DNA from: JALYJG01 sp033763555
GTDB lineage: Bacteria; Pseudomonadota; Alphaproteobacteria; UBA9219
Assembly: GCA_033763555.1 (NCBI GenBank)
Contig: JANRKK010000030.1
Coordinates: 1 to 64,000, forward strand
DNA length: 64,000 nucleotides
Direction: 5' to 3'
A program made the position numbers and the translations under genes. The notes under the pieces were generated by a model. That model was not told the origin of the DNA, made no database searches, and was given only the letters and a program-made list of their open reading frames with translations. Positions 43,650 to 52,221 of the stretch are shown piece by piece. Within the stretch, counting starts at the first letter, position 1, and every line of letters begins with the position of its first letter.

Positions 43650-44939
43650 ATGGACTACAAAGAAGTTCTGCCGTTAACAGGCAACCTTGTACCCGTATCC
43701 CAGCCATCAAGCGCCGAAGCGCTTGATCTTGGCCTTCCCCGGTTTGCGAGTGTTGAAGACATGGTTAAGGCGCTGCGCCCGGCCCAGCCCATGCATTGCC
43801 TGCACCCGGAAGCACTGGCTCAGAATGCCCGGCTTTTCCTCGATCATTTCCCCGGCACGACCTTCTATGCCGTCAAGGTCAATCCCGACCCCTATATTCT
43901 CCAGCACCTTTATGCGGCTGGAGTCCGCAGCTTCGACGTCGCCTCCCTGGCGGAAATTGATACTGTTCGCAACCTCTTCCCGACGGCCCGCATGGCCTTC
44001 ATGCACCCGGTCAAGAGCCGCGAAGCTATCCGGGCCGCCTATTTTGAGTATGGCATCCGCGATTTTGCCGTGGATACCTTTGAAGAACTGCATAAAATTC
44101 TCGAAGAAACCAAGACGGCGGTCGATCTGCGTATCCATGTCCGCCTCGGCCTGCCCAAGGGTAGCGCCCTGCATGAATTATCGGCCAAGTTCGGTGCTAC
44201 ACCGGAGGCTGCCGCTTCGCTCCTGCAAAATGCCTATAAGGTGACGAAGAAGGTTGGCCTCTGCTTCCATGTCGGCTCTCAGACCATGTCGCCCCAATCC
44301 TATGTGGATGCCATCACCCTGGCGGGCGAGGTTATCCGCAAGGCTGGCGTGAAGCTGGAAGTTCTGGATGTCGGCGGCGGTTTCCCGGCCTCTTACCCGG
44401 GCATGGAGCATCCGCCCCTAACCGAGTTCTTCGATGCCATCCGCCAGACCATTGCCACCCTCAAACTGCCCAAGAACTGCCAGATCTGGGGCGAGCCGGG
44501 CCGCGCCATCGTCGCCGCGGCGGGCACCGTCGTCGTGCGCGTGGAGATGCGGAAGGGCGATGCCCTCTATATCAATGACGGCTCCTACGGCAGCCTGTTC
44601 GATGCCCGTTGGATGAAGTGGGTTTACCCGGTTCAACTGGTGCGCCCAAGCCGCCGTACCCGCAAGGAAAAATCCCTGCAGGCTTTCTCCTTCTACGGCC
44701 CGACTTGTGACTCGGTCGATGCCATGCCCGGCCCCTTCATGCTGCCCGACGATATCTGCGAAGGTGACTGGATCGCCATCAGCCAGCACGGAGCCTATGG
44801 CGCGTCGATTCAGACCCGTTTCAACGGTTTTTATTCTGACCAACAAGTGGAAATCACCAGCGAAGCCCCGCCCGTCAAGCGCCGCAGCCGCAAGCCTACC
44901 ATGACCTCGGCGCCTATTTCGGTCGTACGCGAACAATAA
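43650..44939 (+). CDS. Ornithine-type decarboxylase (alanine-racemase fold, group IV)
   Basis: 429 aa. PLP lysine in FYAVKVNPDP, the glycine-rich DVGGGFPASYPG, EPGRAIVAAAG, and the catalytic cysteine in GPTCDSVDAMPGP. It is the fold of eukaryotic-type ornithine decarboxylase, making putrescine from ornithine; lysine or diaminopimelate as substrate is less likely because the agmatine genes follow. A basic C-terminal tail (KRRSRKPTM) is extra. Preceded by a long leader. Confidence 0.88.
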   Translation: MDYKEVLPLTGNLVPVSQPSSAEALDLGLPRFASVEDMVKALRPAQPMHCLHPEALAQNARLFLDHFPGTTFYAVKVNPDPYILQHLYAAGVRSFDVASLAEIDTVRNLFPTARMAFMHPVKSREAIRAAYFEYGIRDFAVDTFEELHKILEETKTAVDLRIHVRLGLPKGSALHELSAKFGATPEAAASLLQNAYKVTKKVGLCFHVGSQTMSPQSYVDAITLAGEVIRKAGVKLEVLDVGGGFPASYPGMEHPPLTEFFDAIRQTIATLKLPKNCQIWGEPGRAIVAAAGTVVVRVEMRKGDALYINDGSYGSLFDARWMKWVYPVQLVRPSRRTRKEKSLQAFSFYGPTCDSVDAMPGPFMLPDDICEGDWIAISQHGAYGASIQTRFNGFYSDQQVEITSEAPPVKRRSRKPTMTSAPISVVREQ

Positions 44940-44980
44940 AAGCTAAGCTTTTTAATTGAGGCCAAGCCCACTTCACGGTT

Positions 44981-45427
44981 TTAATTAAGGGCTGGATCAT
45001 TTCCCATAAAAATTTTAAGAAAGTCTTGCTCAGGGCTGATAGGCTCATCAAGAACTTTTGCCTCCAAAACTGCCGAGAGATCAAGCAGCTCCACAGCGCT
45101 GCCTCCTTGAATAAAACCATGTGTGCGCAGTTCATCTACCGTTACACCAGCTTTTTCTAATTTCTCCTGATGGAATACAAGTGCCGTTGTCATGCCTGCC
45201 TCAATTAAACGCTCCGTTAAAAAGGTTACTTCTATCAAGGCATCTCCCACATATTTATACAGCAAGCCTCTGTATTCATTTTGAGCTTCAATTGAATATT
45301 CTCCTTTATAAAACGTCATAGTGGGCAATGAACTAAAAAATGCCGCAGCAGGCAACGAAAAGAATTTAACCAAGTCAGGCTGTAATGCGTCAATAATTGC
45401 GCACGCACATTCTTTTTTATTTCGCAT
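44981..45427 (-). CDS. Hypothetical protein, 148 aa
   Basis: Not recognised. Mostly helical, with MTFYKGEYSIEAQNEYRG and a regular EELRTHGFIQGG segment. It lies opposite to its neighbours between the decarboxylase and aguA genes and is AT-richer than both, as for a recently acquired gene. It has two cysteines near the start (ECACAI). No signal peptide or membrane segment is evident. Confidence 0.55.
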   Translation of the reverse strand: MRNKKECACAIIDALQPDLVKFFSLPAAAFFSSLPTMTFYKGEYSIEAQNEYRGLLYKYVGDALIEVTFLTERLIEAGMTTALVFHQEKLEKAGVTVDELRTHGFIQGGSAVELLDLSAVLEAKVLDEPISPEQDFLKIFMGNDPALN

Positions 45428-45517
45428 TATAAAATCCTTTTCAAAAGGCGATACAACGGTAATAAGTATAGGTTGTCATTGAATTTCAAACAATAGAAAC
45501 GGCTTTGCCTCCTTCTA

Positions 45518-46516
45518 ATGATAAATAAAACCACCACTCCACCCGAATGGGCGCCGCATAAGGCGATCTGGACGGCTTGGCCGTCGGCTGCCGATCTATG
45601 GGGCGCTGACCTTGAACCTGCCCGCGAGGAAATCGCCGCGATGGTCAAATTGCTGGCCGAAGGTGACGCCATGAAGGTTCTGGTCTGCGGCGATGAGGCG
45701 GAAGCCTCTGCCCGGCAGACCCTTGGCAATGCTGCCGAGATTTTTGCCGTCGATTTCGGCGATATTTGGCTGCGCGACACAGGCCCGGTTTTCAGCCGCC
45801 GCACGGATGGCTCTCTGCAGGCCGAAATTTTCCAGTTCAATGGCTGGGGCGAAAAATATGTCTTGGAGCATGATGATGAGGTGGGCGCGGCTATTGCGAT
45901 ACTGGCCGCCGTACCGCCGCGTAAGCATGATTTCATCCTTGAAGGTGGTGCGGTGGAGGCGGATGGCCATGGCACCGTCCTGACCACGCGCCAATGCCTT
46001 CTGAACCCCAACCGCAATAAAGGTTGGACCGAAGCCAAGGCCGAATCTGCGCTGGCCACCGCCTATGGCGCGCGAAAAGTCATCTGGCTGGATGAAGGGC
46101 TGCTCAACGATCATACCGATGGGCATATCGACAATCTGGCCCGTTTCGTCGCGCAAGGCCGCGTGGTATGCCAGCTTCCTTCAGGCAAGAACGACCCAAA
46201 TGCCAAAATTCTGGGCGATATTCATGCAGCCTTGCAGGCCGCCACGGATGCCGATGGCAGAAAGCTCGATGTTATCGCCATTCCCGGCCCCGGCGCCGTG
46301 TTGAATGACGATGACGAACCCACAGCCGCCAGCCATATGAACTTCATCATCGGCAATAAAACGGTCGTCGTCCCGGTTTACAATGAATATGGCGAAGCTG
46401 CCGTGGCGGCTCTTGCCAAACTCTTTCCCACACGCCAAGTAATCGGTGTGTTGTCCCGTGCCGTATTGACCGGAGGCGGGTCGTTCCACTGCATTACCCA
46501 GCAGGAGCCCGCCTGA
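45518..46516 (+). CDS. aguA: Agmatine deiminase
   Basis: 332 aa. WLRDTGP, EGGAVEADGHG and the HTDGHIDN motif are typical, and the catalytic cysteine is in GGGSFHCITQQEP at the C-terminus. Converts agmatine to N-carbamoylputrescine. Its stop overlaps the aguB start by one base, and together they give a second route to putrescine. Confidence 0.95.
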   Translation: MINKTTTPPEWAPHKAIWTAWPSAADLWGADLEPAREEIAAMVKLLAEGDAMKVLVCGDEAEASARQTLGNAAEIFAVDFGDIWLRDTGPVFSRRTDGSLQAEIFQFNGWGEKYVLEHDDEVGAAIAILAAVPPRKHDFILEGGAVEADGHGTVLTTRQCLLNPNRNKGWTEAKAESALATAYGARKVIWLDEGLLNDHTDGHIDNLARFVAQGRVVCQLPSGKNDPNAKILGDIHAALQAATDADGRKLDVIAIPGPGAVLNDDDEPTAASHMNFIIGNKTVVVPVYNEYGEAAVAALAKLFPTRQVIGVLSRAVLTGGGSFHCITQQEPA

Positions 46517-47361
46517 TGCCCCGTAACGTGACTGTCGCCGCCCTACAGGCCAGCTATGGCCAGGATATGGAAGCGAATATCAAAAAGACCGAAGGGCTGG
46601 TTCGCAAGGCTGCTGCCGCAGGTGCGCAGATCATTCTGCCGTCCGAGCTGTTCCAGAATATCTATTTCTGCACGACGCAGGATGACCGTTGGTTCGCCCA
46701 TGCTTATCCCGCTGCCGAACATCCCTGCGTCCAGCGCATGCAGGCTTTGGCGAAAGAATTGAATGTCGTCCTGCCGACCTCGTTCTTCGAGCGCGACGGG
46801 CAGCAATATTATAACAGCGTGGCGGTGATCGATGCGGGCGGCGCGATTCTTGGCGTCTATCGTAAAAGCCATATTCCCGACGGGCCCGGCTACCAGGAAA
46901 AATACTATTTCCGCCCTGGCAATACGGGCTATCGCGTCTGGAATACAAAATATGCACGTATCGGCGTCGGCATCTGCTGGGATCAATGGTTTCCTGAATG
47001 CGCCCGTGCCATGGCGCTGCAGGGCGCAGAGATGCTGTTTTACCCGACAGCGATCGGTTCCGAACCGCACAGCCCGGAACTCGACACACAACTACCGTGG
47101 CAAAGGGCAATGCAGGGCCATGCTGTTTCAAACGTCATGCCTGTCATTGCCGCCAACCGCATCGGCGAGGAAAAGGGCCTCGGTACACCACAGAATTTTT
47201 ACGGCTCATCCTTTATCGCCGACCATCGCGGCGAGCTGGCCGCCAGCATGAACCGCACGGACGAAGGCTTTATCAAGGCGACATTCGATCTGGATTTTCT
47301 CGACACCCACCGCCCAGCCTGGGGATTTTTCCGCGATCTGCGGACGGATATAAACAGGTAA
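46516..47361 (+). CDS. aguB: N-carbamoylputrescine amidase
   Basis: 281 aa nitrilase-family enzyme with the Glu-Lys-Cys triad in LPSELF, YRKSHIPDG and GICWDQWFPE. It hydrolyses N-carbamoylputrescine to putrescine, CO2 and ammonia. It follows aguA directly. Confidence 0.95.
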   Translation: MPRNVTVAALQASYGQDMEANIKKTEGLVRKAAAAGAQIILPSELFQNIYFCTTQDDRWFAHAYPAAEHPCVQRMQALAKELNVVLPTSFFERDGQQYYNSVAVIDAGGAILGVYRKSHIPDGPGYQEKYYFRPGNTGYRVWNTKYARIGVGICWDQWFPECARAMALQGAEMLFYPTAIGSEPHSPELDTQLPWQRAMQGHAVSNVMPVIAANRIGEEKGLGTPQNFYGSSFIADHRGELAASMNRTDEGFIKATFDLDFLDTHRPAWGFFRDLRTDINR

Positions 47362-47364
47362 TTT

Positions 47365-47568
47365 TCAATCCACCGTGTGGCAACCGCCAAAGCCGATAAG
47401 GGATTGCGCGCCACCATCGCATTCGAGCGCTTTTTGTTTGGGTGAGATTTGAATCAGCCAAACAATTACGGCAACCCCGACGGCTACGCACAGGACAAAC
47501 ATAATAATGACGCGCCAGTCGCGCTTTTCAGGCTTACCAAAAATGGGAGGTTTAGGGGGTGTCGACAT
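47365..47568 (-). CDS. Small single-pass membrane protein, 67 aa
   Basis: A Pro/Lys-rich start (MSTPPKPPIFGKPEKRDW), one membrane segment (VIIMFVLCVAVGVAVIVWLI) and a short tail with two cysteines (ALECDGGA, GGCHTV). Not recognised. It is convergent to aguB and lies between aguB and rlmE. Confidence 0.55.
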   Translation of the reverse strand: MSTPPKPPIFGKPEKRDWRVIIMFVLCVAVGVAVIVWLIQISPKQKALECDGGAQSLIGFGGCHTVD

Positions 47569-47621
47569 CAGGAGAACTCCTGCCTGCGGCCATCTTTTCC
47601 TTTTCAGGCTGCGCTGTCAAA

Positions 47622-48320
47622 TCAGGCTTTCCGGAACCCCTGCGCCACCAGATAGGTTTCCGAGGATTCGGAACGGCTTGCCGCGGGTTTGGCATGCTTC
47701 ACTTTGGCAAAATGCTTCTTCAACTGGTCAAGCAACTGCTTCTCGGCCCCGCCCTGGAAAAACTTACAGACGAAAGCCCCACCGGGGGCAAGAACATCCA
47801 TGGCGAAATGCGCCGCTGCCTCGGCCAGAGCCATGACGCGGATATGATCGGTGCCGGAATGCCCACTGGTCGAGGGCGCCAGATCGCTGAGCACCAGATC
47901 GGCATGGCCTTTTAACAAAGCCTTGAGTTTCTCCGGCGCTTCATCGCCAAGAAAATCCATCTGCACAATCTCCGCGCCAGGCACGGGATTGATTGGCAGG
48001 ATATCCAGAGCGACCAGCTTGCCTTTGTTGCCAATCGTCGCCGCAACCACCTGACTCCAGCCGCCGGGGGCCGCGCCAAGATCGACCACACGCATGCCGG
48101 GTTTGAGCAGGCCAAATTTCTCATCCAGCTGCAGCAATTTGAAGGCCGCGCGGGAGCGGTAGCCTTCTTCCCGTGCCGCGGCGACATAAGGATCGTTCAG
48201 CTGGCGTTGCAGCCATTGACGGGAAGAATTTGAACGCTGTCGCGTCGAACGAACCCGCACGGCCTCGCGCCGCCGTGAGGCGATGCCACCGATACCTCTG
48301 TTTTTGCCTCTGCCCTTCAT
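47622..48320 (-). CDS. rlmE: 23S rRNA 2'-O-methyltransferase RlmE
   Basis: 232 aa from MKGRGKNRG. SAM site VVDLGAAPGGWSQ, DLVLSDLAPSTSGHSGTDH and the catalytic lysine/glutamate in FVCKFFQGG. Methylates the ribose of U2552 of 23S rRNA. The basic N-terminus is typical. Its start overlaps the preceding membrane gene by four bases; upstream residues of a longer reading are less likely. Confidence 0.94.
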   Translation of the reverse strand: MKGRGKNRGIGGIASRRREAVRVRSTRQRSNSSRQWLQRQLNDPYVAAAREEGYRSRAAFKLLQLDEKFGLLKPGMRVVDLGAAPGGWSQVVAATIGNKGKLVALDILPINPVPGAEIVQMDFLGDEAPEKLKALLKGHADLVLSDLAPSTSGHSGTDHIRVMALAEAAAHFAMDVLAPGGAFVCKFFQGGAEKQLLDQLKKHFAKVKHAKPAASRSESSETYLVAQGFRKA

Positions 48321-50197
48321 TCTGTCGCCACCTTTAAATCGACCGGGCTCCATGATTTGCCTTTGCGGAGCAGCAGGATTTCCGGTTTTTTCTGTTTCAG
48401 ATTGAAAAATCTCATCAATTCGTCGTTAGGTTCCCGCAGCAGAACCGCTTTGATCTCTGAGTGCGCGCGCAGCTCCGCCAGCATGCGCGGCAGGGTACTG
48501 GTTTGAATGGAGTCGGTTGAGGTGATGATCTGACTGTAATTGTGTGTCTTCAGGTCATCCATCGCCAGTTCCAGATTCATGATGAAGACGCCGAAGCCGT
48601 TGCCCTTGGTGTCGAACACCGCCACGCGGCTTTTTGGCGGCAGGGTCCGCGCTATGTTTTTACCCAAGGCGCGATCGGCGCAGAGAAAATCGCGCGACTT
48701 GGGCACAAGCCACATCGGCTTCACGGTATAAACCAACGGAAACAAGCTAAGGCAAAAGACCGCCACCGCAGGCATGGTTTTGGCCGTCAGGCGCGGTTCG
48801 GCATAGCGCTCGAACAGGAACCACAGCATGGCAACACCCAGCAGCCCCACATGCGTGGAATAGCGATAGAACGACATCGCGCCTTTGATATTATACTCGC
48901 TGAAAAATATGCTGCCGACGAAGGCGGTCAGAATAAAAAGGATATAGCCGATAAACACCGCGCCCGTCAGTGCGGCAAAAATGCCCGGCTTGCTCATTTT
49001 TCCGCGCAAAAAGGCCCAGAGGCCGAAACCGCTGACTCCGAACATCAGGGCGTAGAAACCATTCTTCTTAAGAATTTCCTTGCCCGCCGACTGTAGAAGC
49101 TGCGGCGCCAGATCCCAGCGCCATTGGGCGAAAGGCAGAATGGGCGATATCTTGTCCTGCAAAATCATATGCTGAGCATAAGAACGCCACACCATGAAAA
49201 ACGCCATACTCAGAACAAGGGCTGGAAGCAGCGCGCGCAAGGCAGGCTTGAAATTTTTTGCCCGCAACGCAATCACCAACGACGCCATCATCAGCAATGC
49301 AAAAAGAATGACGTTCATGTCCCGGAGCAAGACAAGAACGACTCCTGCGGCCGCGATCTGCCACCCCAGCGCCATCGCTGCCGGGCGATCTTTTTTACCG
49401 AGAGCCATATGCAGCCGCAGGAGCATCAACCCCAGAAAGCCGATCAGGACGCTGGTGGTCGTATCGGTTTGCCCGGTGATCGAGAAGCTGGCGTTAAAAC
49501 CTGGATTGAACAAAGTTGTCAGAACAAGCGCGACGCCAAAGCGCGTCAGTTTGCGAACCCATGCCGATGTTTGTGTCCGCGATTTCTGTATGGGTGTTTC
49601 AAATTCGGTCAACGCCCAGGCAAAACTGGCCAGCAGAAGCCAGTTGATCATCGCTCCAGCCTGCACAACAAAAGCCTGGTGCAGTAGCGACACCAAATAG
49701 CCCAGATAAGCAATGCCATAAGGGTAAGCGGGCCGATTGGAATAGGAATCCAGCAGACTGGAATGAGGCACCCCGTCATGCCGCCACAGGAAAAGCGCGT
49801 TCGGCGACCATTGGGCAATATCGTCCCATCCTGTAATGCCTGCGGCATTGATGAGCGCAAGAATGACTACCTGCAGCGCCAGTGCGATCAGGAACCAGAC
49901 AGGCCATGGCGTGTTTTTGTGGCGGTAAAAATTCCATGCCGCCGCCCCAAGAGATGCAAGACCAGTAAGAACCGCGCAGGCAGGAAGCGAACCCGGCCAT
50001 AGGACGACGCCAAGCGTAAACCCACCTGCCAGCAAGCCCCAACCGCTGATGAGATCGGCCGAAACCCAGCGCTTGCCGCCGCCGACAAGCGAGCCAAGGG
50101 ACGCCAGCAGGACAAACAGCACGATAGTCAACAACGCTGCCGGAAAGGCTGTGAGCAAGCCGCTGTTTCCACATCCCAGATCAATCACAGAGGTCAT
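48317..50197 (-). CDS. Large polytopic membrane protein of GT-C type
   Basis: 626 aa with about 12 hydrophobic segments and a C-terminal soluble stretch (SSFDTKGNGFGVFIMNLELA). DDIAQWSPNALFLWRHD resembles the first acidic loop of GT-C glycosyltransferases. Next to a truncated polyprenyl-phosphate-sugar type glycosyltransferase, so envelope glycan assembly is plausible. Substrate unknown. Confidence 0.6.
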   Translation of the reverse strand: MTSVIDLGCGNSGLLTAFPAALLTIVLFVLLASLGSLVGGGKRWVSADLISGWGLLAGGFTLGVVLWPGSLPACAVLTGLASLGAAAWNFYRHKNTPWPVWFLIALALQVVILALINAAGITGWDDIAQWSPNALFLWRHDGVPHSSLLDSYSNRPAYPYGIAYLGYLVSLLHQAFVVQAGAMINWLLLASFAWALTEFETPIQKSRTQTSAWVRKLTRFGVALVLTTLFNPGFNASFSITGQTDTTTSVLIGFLGLMLLRLHMALGKKDRPAAMALGWQIAAAGVVLVLLRDMNVILFALLMMASLVIALRAKNFKPALRALLPALVLSMAFFMVWRSYAQHMILQDKISPILPFAQWRWDLAPQLLQSAGKEILKKNGFYALMFGVSGFGLWAFLRGKMSKPGIFAALTGAVFIGYILFILTAFVGSIFFSEYNIKGAMSFYRYSTHVGLLGVAMLWFLFERYAEPRLTAKTMPAVAVFCLSLFPLVYTVKPMWLVPKSRDFLCADRALGKNIARTLPPKSRVAVFDTKGNGFGVFIMNLELAMDDLKTHNYSQIITSTDSIQTSTLPRMLAELRAHSEIKAVLLREPNDELMRFFNLKQKKPEILLLRKGKSWSPVDLKVATE

Positions 50198-50205
50198 GGC
50201 GGAAC

Positions 50206-51225
50206 CTAGGAGGATTTATGCTTGATCTGCATGACGCCCAGCATGAAGGCCGAGAAGCCCAGCTGCAGCCCAGCGGCGATGCCTGTCACAGCGACGATCA
50301 GAATACGCATCATATTCTGGTAATTCAGCGGACCGAAATTCTTGGATGACCAAAGCTCCGCCGCCCAACCGATACCCGCCAATCCCGCCGCAATCAAAAT
50401 CGCGGCAAAAATCAGCAGCCGATCAACCGTAACATGGGTGATGATCTTCCCAAAACGGCCGGAAGGAAGAATGCCGTTGGTCAAAGCGTAATAACGCGCC
50501 AACAAACCAAAACTGATGCTTTGCACGCCGACCAGAATGGCCATCCCGGCAACCAGCAACGTGTGAACATCAAGCACAACACCATCGGCAATCGTCACCG
50601 GGCCCGGCAGCAGCAGCGCCGAAACGGCAACCCCCAAAATTATCAGCGCCATGCCGGGGTAGAGATAGAGCCAGCGTGGACTGTAAAGCAGCAGAAACCG
50701 CAGATGCCGCCAGCCATCGCGCCAGGGATGCAGATGCGGCGGACGCCCACGGCCATCCGGCGAAAGCGTTACGGGAACTTCAGCCATCTTCAGGCCACGC
50801 AAGGCGGCACGGACGATCATCTCACTCGCAAATTCCATGCCTGTCGTACGCAAATCGAGAGAAAGCATCGCCTCGCGTGAAAAGCCGCGCAGCCCGCAAT
50901 GAAAATCATTCAGGGGAATCCTGAAGAACAGCTTGCCGATAAAGGTCAGAACCGGATTACCGAGATAACGGTTCAGAAAGGGCATCGCGCCTTTTTTGAT
51001 GCCACCCTTGAAACGGTTACCGAGAACAAGCTCATATCCTTCGCGTAACTTTTCAAGAAGTGGCATTAAGTTCGTGAAGTCATAGCTATCATCGGCATCA
51101 GCCATGATGACATAGCGGCCCTGCGCCCCCGCGATGCCGCCGGATAAGGCCGCGCCATAGCCTTTTTCAGTCACTTCGACGACACAGGCACCCTGCTGGC
51201 CCCCTAATAGGTGTAATTCGAACAC
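50206..51225 (-). pseudogene. Glycosyltransferase family 2 (dolichyl-phosphate-mannose synthase type), 5' end lost
   Basis: 339 aa open frame. From about residue 12 it matches GT2 enzymes strongly: VVEVTEKGYGAALSGGIAGA, YVIMADADDSYDFTNL (DxD metal site), LGNPVLTFIGKLFF and HCGLRGFSREAM, then two C-terminal membrane segments. A complete protein should have about 60 more residues in front, including the nucleotide-binding Rossmann strand. At 51192-51200 this homology stops and AT-rich unrelated sequence begins. The gene was therefore cut by the insertion or rearrangement that starts the accessory region. The first 11 residues come from new sequence. Confidence 0.8.
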
Positions 51226-51297
51226 ATTTTAGGGATGACGTGTTGAATCTCCACAAAATTCTGCCCCCAACACTCGGCTAGATATTTCTTTAAGCCA

Positions 51298-51417
51298 TTA
51301 AGGCTTTTTGGGTGGTGGGTTCGCATCTCCCTTACTCTTTGTAGGCGGAGGTTTTGGCTTATGCCCAGCCGTTTGCTTTGTTCTGGCCGGTTGGTGTCCC
51401 TTCGTAACTTTTATCAT
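51298..51417 (-). CDS. Tiny Pro/Lys-rich protein, 39 aa
   Basis: MIKVTKGHQPARTKQTAGHK followed by a Pro/Lys-rich stretch ending ANPPPKKP. It shares the final NPPPKKP with the 45-aa protein next to it and has the same kind of GHxP repeats. Strongly basic, no hydrophobic segment. Too short for family recognition. Shared tail plus order makes it likely to be a real gene. Confidence 0.55.
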   Translation of the reverse strand: MIKVTKGHQPARTKQTAGHKPKPPPTKSKGDANPPPKKP

Positions 51418-51458
51418 CTAGTCTCTCCCTCTATCGTTATCGATTCCGCCTTCAAAGC

Positions 51459-51596
51459 TTATGGTTTCTTCGGTGGTGGGTTGGGTTTTTGCTCGCTTCC
51501 AAGAGGCTTAAAGCCATCTTGGGCGTAACCACTCTGGGTGCTGCCGGGCTTATAACCTTTATGCAAGGGTTTAGCGTTTTCCCGTTTGTTCTCCAT
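51459..51596 (-). CDS. Tiny protein, 45 aa, with GYxP repeats
   Basis: Contains GYKP, GYAQ and GFKP repeat-like units and ends NPPPKKP like its neighbour. It starts inside the last 26 bases of the DUF6338 gene in another frame, so it is coupled to it. Small proteins rich in GYxP next to DUF6338 genes are, from memory, seen in other mobile regions, but no function is known. Confidence 0.6.
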   Translation of the reverse strand: MENKRENAKPLHKGYKPGSTQSGYAQDGFKPLGSEQKPNPPPKKP

Positions 51597-52203
51597 GGTT
51601 CTCCCCATAAGTGATTTTAAAAAACTCGATTACTGCTATCTCTGAAGTAACGATCATAACTCCGGCAGTATCGACCTTTGATCTTTCGAAGCCGCCATCA
51701 TTATTTAAAATCCATGATTCTTCAAGGTATAGCTGTTCAGCTACTGGCGAACTAGACACAAAAGAATCTTCACTATATTTACCAGCAACTTGCTTGCCAT
51801 CTTTTAACGTAACAATTATCCAATAACTCTTACGTTGACCAAATACGTAGTCCCAAGGTTTTGCTATCGGATGAGGTAAAACATTTTGCAAAAACTCTGT
51901 TGTGCGCAGTCTCTTCCATATTAAGACCCACAAAATTGGCGCGATGAAAAAAGCAATAATATAGAAGATGACATACAAAACTGGATGTATCACTCTATAG
52001 TTTCCCGTTTCAACTTCATATAATGGCCAAAACAAAAGGGCATAATTCACCGAGCTATAGGCCACCGCATCAATCAATTGTTTTGCGGAATCCTTTGGCG
52101 CATGCGGAAACAACAGTTCATAGGTCTTCAAGCTTACGAACCCAGGAATTACAAATGCTATAAAAGTTAGAAGTTTATGGGTTTCCCATATATCGATATC
52201 CAT
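51571..52203 (-). CDS. DUF6338 family membrane protein
   Basis: 210 aa from the ATG at 52203, chosen because GGAG lies nine bases upstream (a GTG three codons earlier is also possible). Four hydrophobic stretches in the first 110 residues, then a soluble domain. VIPGFVSLKTYELLFP, HPIAKPWDYVFGQRKSYWII, LKDGKQVAGKYSEDSFVSS and EQLYLEESWIL match DUF6338. Function unknown. It follows the propeller/TPR gene by 18 bases and precedes two tiny genes: a compact cassette. Confidence 0.75.
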   Translation of the reverse strand: MDIDIWETHKLLTFIAFVIPGFVSLKTYELLFPHAPKDSAKQLIDAVAYSSVNYALLFWPLYEVETGNYRVIHPVLYVIFYIIAFFIAPILWVLIWKRLRTTEFLQNVLPHPIAKPWDYVFGQRKSYWIIVTLKDGKQVAGKYSEDSFVSSSPVAEQLYLEESWILNNDGGFERSKVDTAGVMIVTSEIAVIEFFKITYGENHGEQTGKR

Positions 52204-52221
52204 TTCGGTCACTCCAGCTAT

